From an uncultured Dorea sp. (GTDB lineage: Bacteria; Bacillota; Clostridia; Lachnospirales; Lachnospiraceae), in assembly GCA_910588745.1 (NCBI GenBank), contig CAJURK010000004.1, forward strand, positions 1 to 64,000: 64,000 nt of DNA. The letters are read 5' to 3'. The notes under the pieces are model-generated. The model was not told where the DNA came from. It worked only from the letters and a program-made list of their open reading frames with translations, and did not search any database. Within the stretch, counting starts at the first letter, position 1; every line of letters begins with the position of its first letter. The position numbers and the translations under genes were made by a program. Shown here piece after piece: positions 16,986-25,158 of the stretch.

Positions 16986-18896
16986 ATGGCGGAGAAGAAA
17001 AATGTAAAAGCTTATGAAATTGGGGAGTTGGATCATTACCTGTTTGGACAAGGCACACACTACGAGATTTTTAAAAAACTCGGGGCGCACCCGGTGAAAA
17101 ACGGAAGAAAAAAAGGCGTATATTTTGCAGTGTGGGCGCCGCATGCGAAGTCTGTGTCGGTTGTGGGGGAATTTAATAACTGGGACAGAACCGCGAATAT
17201 AATGGAGCGCATGGAGCCTTTGGGGATTTATACTTGTTTTGTAGCGGATGTAGCAGAGTACGCGATGTACAAGTTCTGTATTGAGACTTATAAAGGAGAG
17301 TTTATTAATAAATCGGATCCATTTGCATATCATGCGGAGCTTCGGCCGGGTACGGCGTCGAAAGTATTTGATATTTCAAAGATTAAATGGACGGATCAGG
17401 AATGGATGGAGCAGCGCAGAAAGTGGAAACATACCGAACAGCCGATGTCGATTTATGAGGTTCATATCGGTTCCTGGAAGAAACATCCTGAGGGGGAGGA
17501 TGGGTTCTATAATTACCGGGAATTTGCCAAAGAGATTGCGAAATATGTGAAAGATATGGGGTATACGCATATCGAGCTGATTGGTATTGCAGAGCATCCC
17601 TTTGACGGTTCCTGGGGATATCAGGTAACCGGATATTTTGCGCCAACCTCGCGGTATGGGACTCCGGAGGATTTTGCCTGGATGGTAGATTATCTGCACA
17701 AGAATAAGATTGGAATCATTCTTGACTGGGTTCCGGCGCATTTCCCAAGAGACGCTCACGGACTTGCAGATTTCGACGGGACGCCGGTGTATGAATACGC
17801 GGATCCAAGGAAAGGGGAACATCCGGACTGGGGAACGAAGATCTTTGATTTTGGCAAATACGAAGTGCGCAATTTCCTGATTTCCAATGCGCTTTACTGG
17901 ATTGAGCATTTTCATATTGACGGCCTTCGTGTGGATGCCGTGGCTTCGATTCTTTATCTGGATTACGGCAAGCAGGACGGACAATGGGTTGCCAATGAAT
18001 ACGGCGGCAATAAGAACTTAGAGGCGGTAGAATTCTTTAAGCATCTGAATTCCGTTGTCCTGGGACGGAATCCGGGCGCGCTAATGATAGCGGAAGAGTC
18101 TACGGCATGGCCGGCCGTTACCGGCGACGTAAAAGACGACGGACTGGGGTTCAGCCTGAAATGGAATATGGGATGGATGCATGACTTCACGGAATATATG
18201 AAGCTGGATCCCTATTTCCGAAAGGGCGCGCATTATAATATGACGTTTGCTATGAGTTATGCATACAGTGAGAAGTATATTTTGGTGCTGTCCCATGACG
18301 AGGTGGTTCATCTGAAGTGTTCGATGCTGAACAAGATGCCGGGATTGGGATTTGATAAGTTCGCGAACCTGAAAGTAGCCTACGCGTTTATGATGGGGCA
18401 TTCCGGCAAGAAGCTTTTGTTTATGGGCCAGGAGTTTGCGCAGCTTCAGGAATGGAGCGAGAAGCGGGAGCTTGACTGGTATCTGCTTGAAGAAGATTGG
18501 CACCGGCAGGTACAGAATTGGGTGAGGGCTCTTCTTCATCTCTATAAACGCCGGAAAGCCTTCTACGAGCTGGATAATTCGTGGGAAGGGTTTGAATGGG
18601 TCAATGCGGATGACAAGGACAGAAGCATTTACAGTTTTATACGCCATGCGAAGGGGGGGCGTCAGAATCTGCTGTTTGTATGTAATTTTACGCCGATGGC
18701 AAGGGATGATTACCGGGTAGGAGTGCCGAGACGCAAGCAGTATAAGCTGATTCTGAACAGTGATGAAGCTCAATACGGCGGAAGCGGAAAAGAGAGGCCG
18801 GAGGTCTATAAGGCAGTGAAGTCGGAGTGCGACGGAAGGCCATATTCCTTCGCGTACCCGCTTCCGGCTTATGGAGTAGCCATTTTTGAATTTTAA
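16986..18896 (+). CDS. glgB: 1,4-alpha-glucan branching enzyme
   Basis: This enzyme introduces alpha-1,6 branches into glycogen in the cytosol. The 636-aa protein has an N-terminal CBM48 domain (about 35-130; YFAVWAPHAKSVSVVGEFNNWD). The GH13 catalytic barrel carries SIYEVHIGSWK, YTHIELIGIAEHPFDGSWGYQVTGYFAPTSRYG, GIILDWVPAHFP, the nucleophile Asp in HIDGLRVDAVASILYLDYG, the acid Glu in MIAEESTAWPAVT and the third Asp region VLSHDEVVH. The C-terminal all-beta domain ends with LPAYGVAIFEF. Length fits GlgB. ATG 16986 follows AAGGTGAGGAT. No other glycogen genes are in the window, so it stands apart from a glg operon. Confidence 0.96.
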   Translation: MAEKKNVKAYEIGELDHYLFGQGTHYEIFKKLGAHPVKNGRKKGVYFAVWAPHAKSVSVVGEFNNWDRTANIMERMEPLGIYTCFVADVAEYAMYKFCIETYKGEFINKSDPFAYHAELRPGTASKVFDISKIKWTDQEWMEQRRKWKHTEQPMSIYEVHIGSWKKHPEGEDGFYNYREFAKEIAKYVKDMGYTHIELIGIAEHPFDGSWGYQVTGYFAPTSRYGTPEDFAWMVDYLHKNKIGIILDWVPAHFPRDAHGLADFDGTPVYEYADPRKGEHPDWGTKIFDFGKYEVRNFLISNALYWIEHFHIDGLRVDAVASILYLDYGKQDGQWVANEYGGNKNLEAVEFFKHLNSVVLGRNPGALMIAEESTAWPAVTGDVKDDGLGFSLKWNMGWMHDFTEYMKLDPYFRKGAHYNMTFAMSYAYSEKYILVLSHDEVVHLKCSMLNKMPGLGFDKFANLKVAYAFMMGHSGKKLLFMGQEFAQLQEWSEKRELDWYLLEEDWHRQVQNWVRALLHLYKRRKAFYELDNSWEGFEWVNADDKDRSIYSFIRHAKGGRQNLLFVCNFTPMARDDYRVGVPRRKQYKLILNSDEAQYGGSGKERPEVYKAVKSECDGRPYSFAYPLPAYGVAIFEF

Positions 18897-18941
18897 AGAT
18901 AGTAATGGTCAATGGAAATATAATAGTAAAGAGGAATCACA

Positions 18942-19670
18942 ATGCGCTTAAGAAATATACCGCGTGCAGAGGGTGTGCTACAGGCACACCCTATTGTAGT
19001 GAAAAATGAAAAAACACGGAAAGGAAACTGGTATCGTGAATTTGGAAATACCCGTCCCATCCATATTGAAATCGGGATGGGGAAAGGGAGTTTTTTGCTG
19101 TCGATGGCCGAGAAGAACCCGGAGATTAATTACATTGGATTGGAACGTTATTCCAGTGTTCTTCTGCGTGCCGTAGAGAAATATGAAGAGCGCAACGGGG
19201 GAAAAGCGCTGATTTTGGCGGAAGATGAAGCAGAATGGGATTTTAAGATTTATGAGAGGCTTCCGAATTTACGTTTTATCTGTATGGACGCCGCAGAGCT
19301 GGCGGAAGTGTTCGGACCGGGAGAGTTAGGGCGTATCTACCTGAATTTCTCTGATCCGTGGCCGAAGAAGAAGCATGCAAGAAGAAGGCTTACATCCAGA
19401 GAGTTTTTTAGGAGATATGACAAGAGTTTGGATAAGGCCGGAAGAGTAGAGTTTAAAACAGATAACAGGGAATTATTCAGATTTTCACTGGAGGAAGTGG
19501 AAGAGGCCGGATGGGAGACCGCGGCATTTACCTGGGATCTTCACCATGATGAAGCTATGAACCAGGGGAATGTAATGACAGAGTATGAGGAGAAATTTTC
19601 AGGTATGGGACATCCGATTCATAAGCTGATTGCGGTAAGACATCCGCGGCGGGAAACTGACGAACGATAA
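18942..19670 (+). CDS. trmB: tRNA (guanine-46-N7)-methyltransferase
   Basis: TrmB makes m7G46 in the variable loop of tRNAs using S-adenosylmethionine. The 242-aa protein has the expected MRLRNIPRA start, the SAM site PIHIEIGMGKGSFLLSMAEKNPEINYIGLER (about 40-70), the catalytic-region motif IYLNFSDPWPKKKHARRRLT (about 128-148) and the C-terminal EEKFSGMGHPIHKL motif. It lies 45 bases after glgB and 46 bases before the thioredoxin gene. Confidence 0.96.
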   Translation: MRLRNIPRAEGVLQAHPIVVKNEKTRKGNWYREFGNTRPIHIEIGMGKGSFLLSMAEKNPEINYIGLERYSSVLLRAVEKYEERNGGKALILAEDEAEWDFKIYERLPNLRFICMDAAELAEVFGPGELGRIYLNFSDPWPKKKHARRRLTSREFFRRYDKSLDKAGRVEFKTDNRELFRFSLEEVEEAGWETAAFTWDLHHDEAMNQGNVMTEYEEKFSGMGHPIHKLIAVRHPRRETDER

Positions 19671-19716
19671 CACAAGATAAGCTATAAAAGAATATACTTT
19701 AACAGAGGTGATATAA

Positions 19717-20031
19717 GTGATTCATTTGACAGCAAAAAATTTCCTGATAGAGGCGAAACGCTGCCGGGGGCCGGCGGTTGTCATGTTTTATGCAGTTTGG
19801 TGCGGTAAATGCGCTATGATGAAACCGGTGGTAGAACAGGTGGAGAGAAGGCTTTACGGGCGGATTAAATTCTGCAAAGTAGAGATTGAGGAATCGGCTG
19901 TGCTGGCTGCCGAGTACGGAGCGGATATTGTGCCGACTTTTGTTACGTTTAAGGATGGGGAAGTCTTCAGTTTTATGCAGGGCGTAATTCAGGAGGATGT
20001 ATTTGAGGAACGTATGAGAGAACTTCTTTGA
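19717..20031 (+). CDS. Thioredoxin-family protein
   Basis: This 104-aa thioredoxin-fold protein starts with GTG at 19717 behind AACAGAGGTGATATAA. The redox site is WCGKC (about residues 28-32) instead of the classical WCGPC, preceded by GPAVVMFYAVW. The cis-Pro loop is IVPTFVTFKDGE. It is cytosolic, with no signal peptide. It probably reduces disulfides in other proteins. The Lys in the active site is common in minor thioredoxins and may shift the redox potential. No thioredoxin reductase gene is adjacent. Confidence 0.88.
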   Translation: MIHLTAKNFLIEAKRCRGPAVVMFYAVWCGKCAMMKPVVEQVERRLYGRIKFCKVEIEESAVLAAEYGADIVPTFVTFKDGEVFSFMQGVIQEDVFEERMRELL

Positions 20032-20108
20032 TGCATTTGTCAAGTCTGCTGTGAACGGCAAGACCATATCGTTAAGAGTATTTTTATAAAATCCTAAGAT
20101 TTGACCGG

Positions 20109-20158
20109 TATACATTCCAGGAAGAGTATGCTATATTATGTGGAGGATAAATTTATCC
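20109..20158 (+). promoter_or_regulatory. Extended -10 promoter with palindrome before the DUF1002 gene
   Basis: TGCTATATT gives an extended -10 (20132-20137). The -35 is weak (TATACA, 20109-20114). A perfect 14-bp palindrome GGATAAATTTATCC (20145-20158) sits at the expected start site. A further hairpin GCATCGA / TCGATGC (20207-20225) stands right before the ribosome site AGGAGG (20227-20232). Confidence 0.4.
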
Positions 20159-20238
20159 GAAAACCAGAACCAGCGTTTGGGTTCGCAGAAATTAAGAAGG
20201 GGAAGTGCATCGAGGGAGTCGATGCCAGGAGGATTTTT

Positions 20239-21444
20239 ATGAAAATGAAGAAGGTTTTGCCGCTTTTCATGGCGGCGGTAATCATGACGGCCGGTATTCC
20301 GATGGCGGCAGGCGCTTCTGAGCCTGCGGACGGGACTGCGGCGGAGACGCAGACTAACGTGGGAACAGAGGACGGAACCGGAGCGGCGGACGGAGCCGGG
20401 CCGACAGACAGCACGGCGGCTGCCGGTTCTGCTATGGAAGGAGAGAATCCGGAATCAGAGAATCCTGCGCTCGAGCCTGCAGAGGACGCGGGGGAAGAGC
20501 CGGCGGATGAGGCCGAGGATGAAACGGAAGACGAGGAGAAGCCGGCCGAGGTTTTAGAAGGCGACCAGGTAGACACAGATAACGTGGTTACTTTGGGAGA
20601 AAATTTGTCGGAGGAACAAAGAAAGGCGATGTATGAATATTTCGGTACATCTGCTGAAAAAGTCAGGACGATTATTGTGACCCATGCGGACGAAGTGAAG
20701 TATATGGAAGGGATTGCAACGGCAGAACAGATTGGCGCGACGACCAATAGCTGCGCGTATGTGGAGCCGACAGATTCCGGCGGAATTAAGGTTAAGACGG
20801 CGAATCTGAACTATGTGACCAGCAGTATGATTGCAAGTACGCTTACAACCGCCGGTATGGAGAACGGCAACGTTATTGCAGCATGTCCTTTTGAGGTGTC
20901 CGGAACGGGAGCGCTTACAGGCATTATTATGGCGTATGAAACGGCCAGCGGCGAAAGTCTGGACGCGGGTAAGAAGGAAGCCGCTATGGAAGAGCTGATT
21001 GCTACAGGCAACTTGTCAGACGCCCTTGGCTCGGATGTGGCTACCGAAGTTATGAATGAAGTGAAGACCGAGATTATCGATAAGGAGTTGACGGATCCGG
21101 GTGAAATCGGAGAAGCCGTGGATGAGATTGCTTCAAACCATGAGGTAACCTTGACTGATGAACAAAGGCAGCAGATTGTATCGGTTATGGAGAAGATTTC
21201 CAAGTATGATTATGATCTGGACGCTATCCAGAATACGCTTGACAGTCTGAATGATAAGGTTGGAGCGCTGGAAAGCGCATGGAATTCTATTAAGAGTTTC
21301 TTCGTAGGTTCTGACGACGGGATTCTGAACGAGACGAACGACGCAGCGTTAGGAGGAGACGTGCTGACAGACAGTACGGTGAACGAAGGCGGTTTCAAGG
21401 ACGGACTGCTTACAAGAATTATCAATTTCTTCAAAAAAGACTAA
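20239..21444 (+). CDS. Secreted DUF1002-domain protein
   Basis: This 401-aa exported protein starts at ATG 20239, six bases after AGGAGG; the longer frame upstream lacks a ribosome site. The signal peptide is MKMKKVLPLFMAAVIMTAGIPMAAGA, followed by a long acidic/Ala/Gly low-complexity linker (about 27-125). The DUF1002 region begins around NVVTLGENLSEEQRKAMYEYFG. It includes TTNSCAYVEP and ASTLTTAGMENGNVIAACPFEVSGTGALTGI, the most conserved part of the family. The C-terminal 100 residues are helical. The function of DUF1002 is unknown; it is widespread in Clostridia and Bacilli. The linker suggests it is held away from the membrane or wall. Confidence 0.85.
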   Translation: MKMKKVLPLFMAAVIMTAGIPMAAGASEPADGTAAETQTNVGTEDGTGAADGAGPTDSTAAAGSAMEGENPESENPALEPAEDAGEEPADEAEDETEDEEKPAEVLEGDQVDTDNVVTLGENLSEEQRKAMYEYFGTSAEKVRTIIVTHADEVKYMEGIATAEQIGATTNSCAYVEPTDSGGIKVKTANLNYVTSSMIASTLTTAGMENGNVIAACPFEVSGTGALTGIIMAYETASGESLDAGKKEAAMEELIATGNLSDALGSDVATEVMNEVKTEIIDKELTDPGEIGEAVDEIASNHEVTLTDEQRQQIVSVMEKISKYDYDLDAIQNTLDSLNDKVGALESAWNSIKSFFVGSDDGILNETNDAALGGDVLTDSTVNEGGFKDGLLTRIINFFKKD

Positions 21445-21605
21445 TACTATTTTAACAAAGGGAGCATATGGCTCCCGAAGTAGGAAAGTAGTGACAGATC
21501 ATAGATTCCGCCTGGAGGAGGCTTGGAGAACGTAACTATTTGCCCGATATATTGCAGGCAGACGATAGTTCCAGAAAGTCCCTTCCAGGCGGTTTTCTGC
21601 GAAGG

Positions 21606-22109
21606 TTACATAGGCGGAAGGAATAGAGGAAGTTCCGGCGGAAAGCAGGTAAATATAAAAAACAGCAGAACGGTAAACATCCAGCATAGAAAAATAGTTA
21701 TAGTTTCCGGGTATCGGCTTTTTTTGCTGAATTTTGAAGAAATGTGGTAGGCGGCTATCACGCTGACCAAGAACAGCAGAATATCCACAGGGGTAAAATT
21801 CCTGCCCAGAATGCCGCTGTAGCCGTAATACAGAAAAACGACGGCGCACATCCCAGTCCAAACGCCGGCGAAGCGAACGGTAAAAAAGACGGCGGGATCC
21901 GGATGCGTCAGGCAGTATTCGGCCGCTGTGGACAGAAGAAACGGAAAGAACAAGAGCTTTAAATGTTCCCATACAGATTCGTTTATCGGGGTGATTAGCG
22001 CTGTGACCGGGTTCTTTCCGGAAAATTCATACAGGAAATGGGCAAAAACGCCGATAATCATTGTTAGAAGTATGTAAGGAAGATCCTTACGCCGTATAAA
22101 TCGATGCAT
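21606..22109 (-). CDS. DUF6512-type integral membrane protein
   Basis: This is a 167-aa protein on the minus strand. I use the ATG at 22109 (MHRFIRRKD) because GGAGGG stands about eight bases upstream; an ATG at 22124 lies in front of that site. It has five or so hydrophobic segments. The conserved N-terminal block FAHFLYEFSGKNPVTALITPINESVWEHLKLLFFPFLL matches the family annotated as DUF6512. Function unknown. It is the only minus-strand gene between 1 and 40 kb and is transcribed towards the DUF1002 gene. The gap between them (21445-21605) holds a GGGAGC/GCTCCC hairpin (21460-21476) and a long-range CCGCCTGG/CCAGGCGG pairing. Confidence 0.75.
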   Translation of the reverse strand: MHRFIRRKDLPYILLTMIIGVFAHFLYEFSGKNPVTALITPINESVWEHLKLLFFPFLLSTAAEYCLTHPDPAVFFTVRFAGVWTGMCAVVFLYYGYSGILGRNFTPVDILLFLVSVIAAYHISSKFSKKSRYPETITIFLCWMFTVLLFFIFTCFPPELPLFLPPM

Positions 22110-22185
22110 AGTATATCCCTCCACTGTATTTTATGCAAAGGTGAAGGAAGAAATGACGAAAAAATAAAAAAATTGAAAAAAGTGC

Positions 22186-22214
22186 TTGCTTTTTTCTAAA
22201 ACATCCGATATAAT
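22186..22214 (+). promoter_or_regulatory. Promoter of tRNA-Lys
   Basis: TTGCTT (22186-22191), a 17-bp spacer and TATAAT (22209-22214). The tRNA starts 38 bases further on. Confidence 0.8.
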
Positions 22215-22252
22215 AACTCTCGTGCCACAGAAAATGTGACAGAATTATGAAT

Positions 22253-22325
22253 GCGCGATTAGCTCAGTTGGTAGAGCACCTGACTCTTAATCAGGGTGTC
22301 CAGGGTTCGAGCCCCTGATCGCGCA
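22253..22325 (+). tRNA. tRNA-Lys (anticodon CUU)
   Basis: This is a 73-nt cloverleaf. The acceptor stem is GCGCGAT / ATCGCGC with discriminator A, the D arm GCTC-AGTTGGTA-GAGC, and the anticodon stem CCTGA / TCAGG with loop CTCTTAA, giving anticodon CTT. The T arm is CAGGG-TTCGAGC-CCCTG-like. No CCA is encoded. It reads AAG. Confidence 0.95.
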
Positions 22326-22330
22326 CTTGA

Positions 22331-22377
22331 AATCACTGTTTTTGGAGGAATCTTACTCCGGGGACGGTGGTTTTTTT
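22331..22377 (+). terminator. Terminator after tRNA-Lys
   Basis: A 17-bp stem with several G-T pairs (22331-22347 / 22356-22372 region) is followed by seven T. It separates the tRNA from the threonylcarbamoyl-AMP synthase gene. Confidence 0.8.
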
Positions 22378-22388
22378 ATCTTATAAGA

Positions 22389-23435
22389 ATGGGGCGGAAG
22401 ACGTTGCATACGAAAGTATATCGTGTTACAGAAGAGGAAAAGAACCGCGTATTGAATGAGGCGGCGCAGATTATACGCCGGGGAGGTCTTTTGGCGATAC
22501 CTACGGAGACGGTGTATGGGTTGGGAGCAAACGCATTGGACAAAGAGGCGGTGAGAAAGATTTTTGAGGCGAAGGGAAGACCCCAGGATAACCCGCTGCT
22601 GATCCATATTCCGGACGCGTCCTGGCTGGAGATTTATTGTGAAAAGATTCCGCCGCTGGCGTATAGGCTGGCGGAGGCTTTTTGGCCGGGACCCTTGACT
22701 ATGATATTAAAATGTAAATCCTGTATCCCCTACGAAACCACCGGCGGATTGGAAACAGTGGGGGTGCGGTGTCCGGATAATGCGGTAACGGCGGAGATTA
22801 TTCGTTTGGCCGGGGTGCCGGTGGCGGCGCCGTCGGCGAATCGTTCCGGGCATCCAAGCTGTACGTCGGCGGAAACGGTGCTGGATGATTTTGCCGGACG
22901 GATTGAGGGCGTAGTAGATGACGGTCCCTGCCGGGTAGGAGTGGAATCAACGATTCTTGATATGACAGAGTATCCGCCGAAATTGCTGCGTCCGGGAGGG
23001 CTTTCCCTTGAGGACATCAGGCGGATTATACCTGAGACGGAGATGGACGCGGGAATCTGCAGGCAGCTACGGGAAGGCGAGCAGCCGAAAGCGCCGGGGA
23101 TGAAATACCGGCATTATGCGCCGAAAGCGCCGGTAACGGCGGTTATGGGAGGCGGAAGGGAAAGCGCGGAGTATATCCGGACGCATATCAAAGCGGGCGA
23201 GGGAGTGATCTGTTATGAAGAATATCAGGATATGTTTTCTGGATATGCATGCGCTTCGCTGGGAAGAGAGGGCTGTCCGCAGGAGCATGCGCAGAGAGTT
23301 TTTGACGTACTTAGAAGCTTTGATAAGACGGACGCAGCGCATATCTGGACCCAGTGTCCGGGTGAAGAGGGACTGGATCTTGCGGTGAGCAACCGGATAA
23401 AAAAGGCGGCGGGATTTCATATCGTGGAAATTTGA
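22389..23435 (+). CDS. L-threonylcarbamoyladenylate synthase (Sua5/TsaC)
   Basis: This enzyme makes threonylcarbamoyl-AMP from Thr, bicarbonate and ATP, the first step of t6A37 formation in tRNAs that read ANN codons. I start it at ATG 22389. The longer frame runs back into the tRNA and cannot be right. An alternative TTG is at 22404, and neither has a strong ribosome site. The YrdC domain shows GGLLAIPTETVYGLGANAL, IFEAKGRPQDNPLLIHI, FWPGPLTMILK, VGVRCPDN and PSANRSGHPSCTS. The C-terminal Sua5 domain (about 220-348; APGMKYRHYAPKAPV) makes it the long two-domain form. The lysine tRNA next door is one class that carries t6A. Confidence 0.94.
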   Translation: MGRKTLHTKVYRVTEEEKNRVLNEAAQIIRRGGLLAIPTETVYGLGANALDKEAVRKIFEAKGRPQDNPLLIHIPDASWLEIYCEKIPPLAYRLAEAFWPGPLTMILKCKSCIPYETTGGLETVGVRCPDNAVTAEIIRLAGVPVAAPSANRSGHPSCTSAETVLDDFAGRIEGVVDDGPCRVGVESTILDMTEYPPKLLRPGGLSLEDIRRIIPETEMDAGICRQLREGEQPKAPGMKYRHYAPKAPVTAVMGGGRESAEYIRTHIKAGEGVICYEEYQDMFSGYACASLGREGCPQEHAQRVFDVLRSFDKTDAAHIWTQCPGEEGLDLAVSNRIKKAAGFHIVEI

Positions 23436-23528
23436 TACCGCGGATAGTTTCCGCGGCCTGCGCCAAGGAAAAGAGAGTCGTGGAGCCGTATGTATAGACA
23501 GGTCTTGTTGAAAAAGGAGAGGAAACGG

Positions 23529-24509
23529 ATGGAAAAGAGTAAGATTGTTCAGGAAATATCATTTTCAGAGATAGAAGGGCTCCGCATTGGAAACGCTCAG
23601 GACAGGGAAGCCGCAACCGGGGTGACGGCGCTTTTGTTTGAGCGTGGAGCGAGGGTCGGCGTGGATGTGAGCGGCGGCGGCCCGGCTTCTAGGGAAACCA
23701 GGCTTGCAGAGCCTTTAACGGCGGATAACCCCATTCACGCGATCGTATTGTCAGGCGGTTCCGCGTTCGGTCTTGCGGCGGCAGACGGGGTGATGCGGTA
23801 TCTGGAAGAGAGAGGGATTGGATATGACACGGGGGTTGCTAAGGTGCCGCTGGTGTGCCAGTCCTGTATCTATGATTTAGGTGTGGGACGCGCAGACGTG
23901 CGTCCCGATGCAGAAATGGGTTATGCGGCTTGCGAAGATGCAGAGAAGAACTGTCTGCAATGGGGCAGTGTGGGAGCCGGCTGCGGCGCGGCTGTTGGGA
24001 AACTGTACGGAATGGGACGGGCGATGAAGTCGGGACTCGGCGTTCACGCGGTGAAGATTGGGAATCTTATTATGGCGGCGGTGGTTGCGGTTAACGCGCT
24101 GGGCGATATCTTTGACGGAGATACCGGGGAAAAGCTTGCGGGTCTGCGCGCGGAAGATGGATGCGGCTTTGCGGATACCAGGGAGGAATTGTATAAGATT
24201 AGTCAAAGCAGGGATTTGTTTACTGGGAATACGACCATTGGAGCAGTAGTAACCAACGGCAGATTTTCAAAAGCGGAAATGAGCAAAATAGCGTCCATGG
24301 CCAGAAACGGATATGCAAGATGCATTAATCCGGTAGGCACTATGGCGGACGGCGATACCATTTACGCTGCGTCTATAGGAGAAACGGAGGCGGATATTAA
24401 CGTGGCCGGGACTCTGGCGGCGGAAGTTATGGCAGAGGCTATTAAGAAGGCTGTGAGCCAGGAGCGAGACGAAGCCTGGAAAACAGCGGACGGAAAGATT
24501 CTGTATTAA
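23529..24509 (+). CDS. P1-family (S58, DmpA-like) peptidase
   Basis: This 326-aa protein starts at ATG 23529 behind AAGGAGAGGAAACGG; the ATG at 23490 has no such site. DmpA-type enzymes are N-terminal nucleophile aminopeptidases that cleave themselves into two chains. The conserved features are present: LRIGNAQD at the N-terminus, IHAIVLSGGSAFGLAAADGVMRYL (about 69-92), GSVGAGCGAAVGKL, and the cleavage site FTGNTTIGAVVTN with the presumptive nucleophile Thr at about 235/236. The C-terminal ARCINPVGTMADGDTIYAAS completes the family pattern. Substrate is not predictable (aminopeptidase, beta-peptidase or amidase are known). A CCGCGGA/TCCGCGG hairpin (23438-23456) lies upstream. Confidence 0.9.
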   Translation: MEKSKIVQEISFSEIEGLRIGNAQDREAATGVTALLFERGARVGVDVSGGGPASRETRLAEPLTADNPIHAIVLSGGSAFGLAAADGVMRYLEERGIGYDTGVAKVPLVCQSCIYDLGVGRADVRPDAEMGYAACEDAEKNCLQWGSVGAGCGAAVGKLYGMGRAMKSGLGVHAVKIGNLIMAAVVAVNALGDIFDGDTGEKLAGLRAEDGCGFADTREELYKISQSRDLFTGNTTIGAVVTNGRFSKAEMSKIASMARNGYARCINPVGTMADGDTIYAASIGETEADINVAGTLAAEVMAEAIKKAVSQERDEAWKTADGKILY

Positions 24510-24510
24510 G

Positions 24511-24560
24511 AAGCAGGAATGTGGAGGAAGGCATATCATTTTTCCATATTCCTGCTTTTT
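24511..24560 (+). terminator. Terminator of the P1 peptidase gene
   Basis: A 15-bp stem AAGCAGGAATGTGGA / TCCATATTCCTGCTT (24511-24525, 24543-24557), one G-T, followed by TTT. Confidence 0.88.
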
Positions 24561-24714
24561 ATTTTACAGGAAACTGTTTTGTAATTTTATATGAGTTAAA
24601 AGAATATGGCTAGCTATATATGCAGAAGAAAGAATAGGCTGGTATATTCTGGAAACTGCCGGATTGGTCAAAAAAATCAGCAATATTTCGATAAAAAATT
24701 GTCAAAAATGGCGA

Positions 24715-24742
24715 TTGAAATTACAGAAAAAAGTAGTATACT
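24715..24742 (+). promoter_or_regulatory. Promoter of V/A-ATPase operon 1
   Basis: TTGAAA (24715-24720), a 16-bp spacer and TATACT (24737-24742) lie in a very AT-rich stretch. They are 54 bases before the first start codon and are the only sigma-A-like pair seen in the 235 bases between the terminator and the operon. Confidence 0.65.
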
Positions 24743-24795
24743 TAATTTGGTTTTATATATTTTTTACATTTAATATGAAGGAATGGAGGCAGCAT

Positions 24796-25116
24796 ATGCA
24801 GAATATGGATACGATACTTAAGCGTCTGGAAGATATCGAGCTTACTGCAGAGCGGATTGTAGACCGTGCGGAGGCCGAAAAGAACGATATTGGTCAGCGT
24901 ATTCAGACACAGCGGGACGGCTTTGACTCGAAACTTGTTTCGGAAACAGACGAAAAGCTTGCGAAGATTAAGTCGGAAGCCGAACGGAAGCTGAATCAGA
25001 TTCTGGAAGACGAGAAAAGAAAGCAGCACTCGATTATTGACAATCTCGAGAAGGAATACGAGGAGAATCATGAGGCGTATGCGCAGGAGATTCTGGAAAA
25101 TATTATAGCTGTATAG
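24796..25116 (+). CDS. V/A-type ATPase peripheral stalk subunit (subunit H/G-like), operon 1
   Basis: This 106-aa protein is almost entirely coiled coil (RIVDRAEAEKNDIGQRIQTQ, KLAKIKSEAERKLNQILEDEKRK). That is as expected for the small peripheral-stalk subunit that pairs with subunit E. I use ATG 24796, five bases after GGAGGCAGC-type sequence. The frame is open further upstream, but ATG 24775 has no ribosome site. It is the first gene of the nine-gene operon H-C-I-K-F-E-A-B-D, where the same kind of gene also opens the second ATPase operon. Confidence 0.8.
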   Translation: MQNMDTILKRLEDIELTAERIVDRAEAEKNDIGQRIQTQRDGFDSKLVSETDEKLAKIKSEAERKLNQILEDEKRKQHSIIDNLEKEYEENHEAYAQEILENIIAV

Positions 25117-25158
25117 ATTAGCGTTTCGCCAGGACGGAGCGTTAGCAGAGGAGGGAAT

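Noticed and set aside
21508..21600. Structured RNA from the long-range CCGCCTGG / CCAGGCGG pairing
   Set aside because: Only the ends pair convincingly and the interior is weak; it may simply be a convergent terminator region for the DUF1002 and DUF6512 genes.
22296..22388. Upstream extension of the Sua5/TsaC frame
   Set aside because: It would begin inside tRNA-Lys and cross its terminator; the conserved protein starts after 22389.
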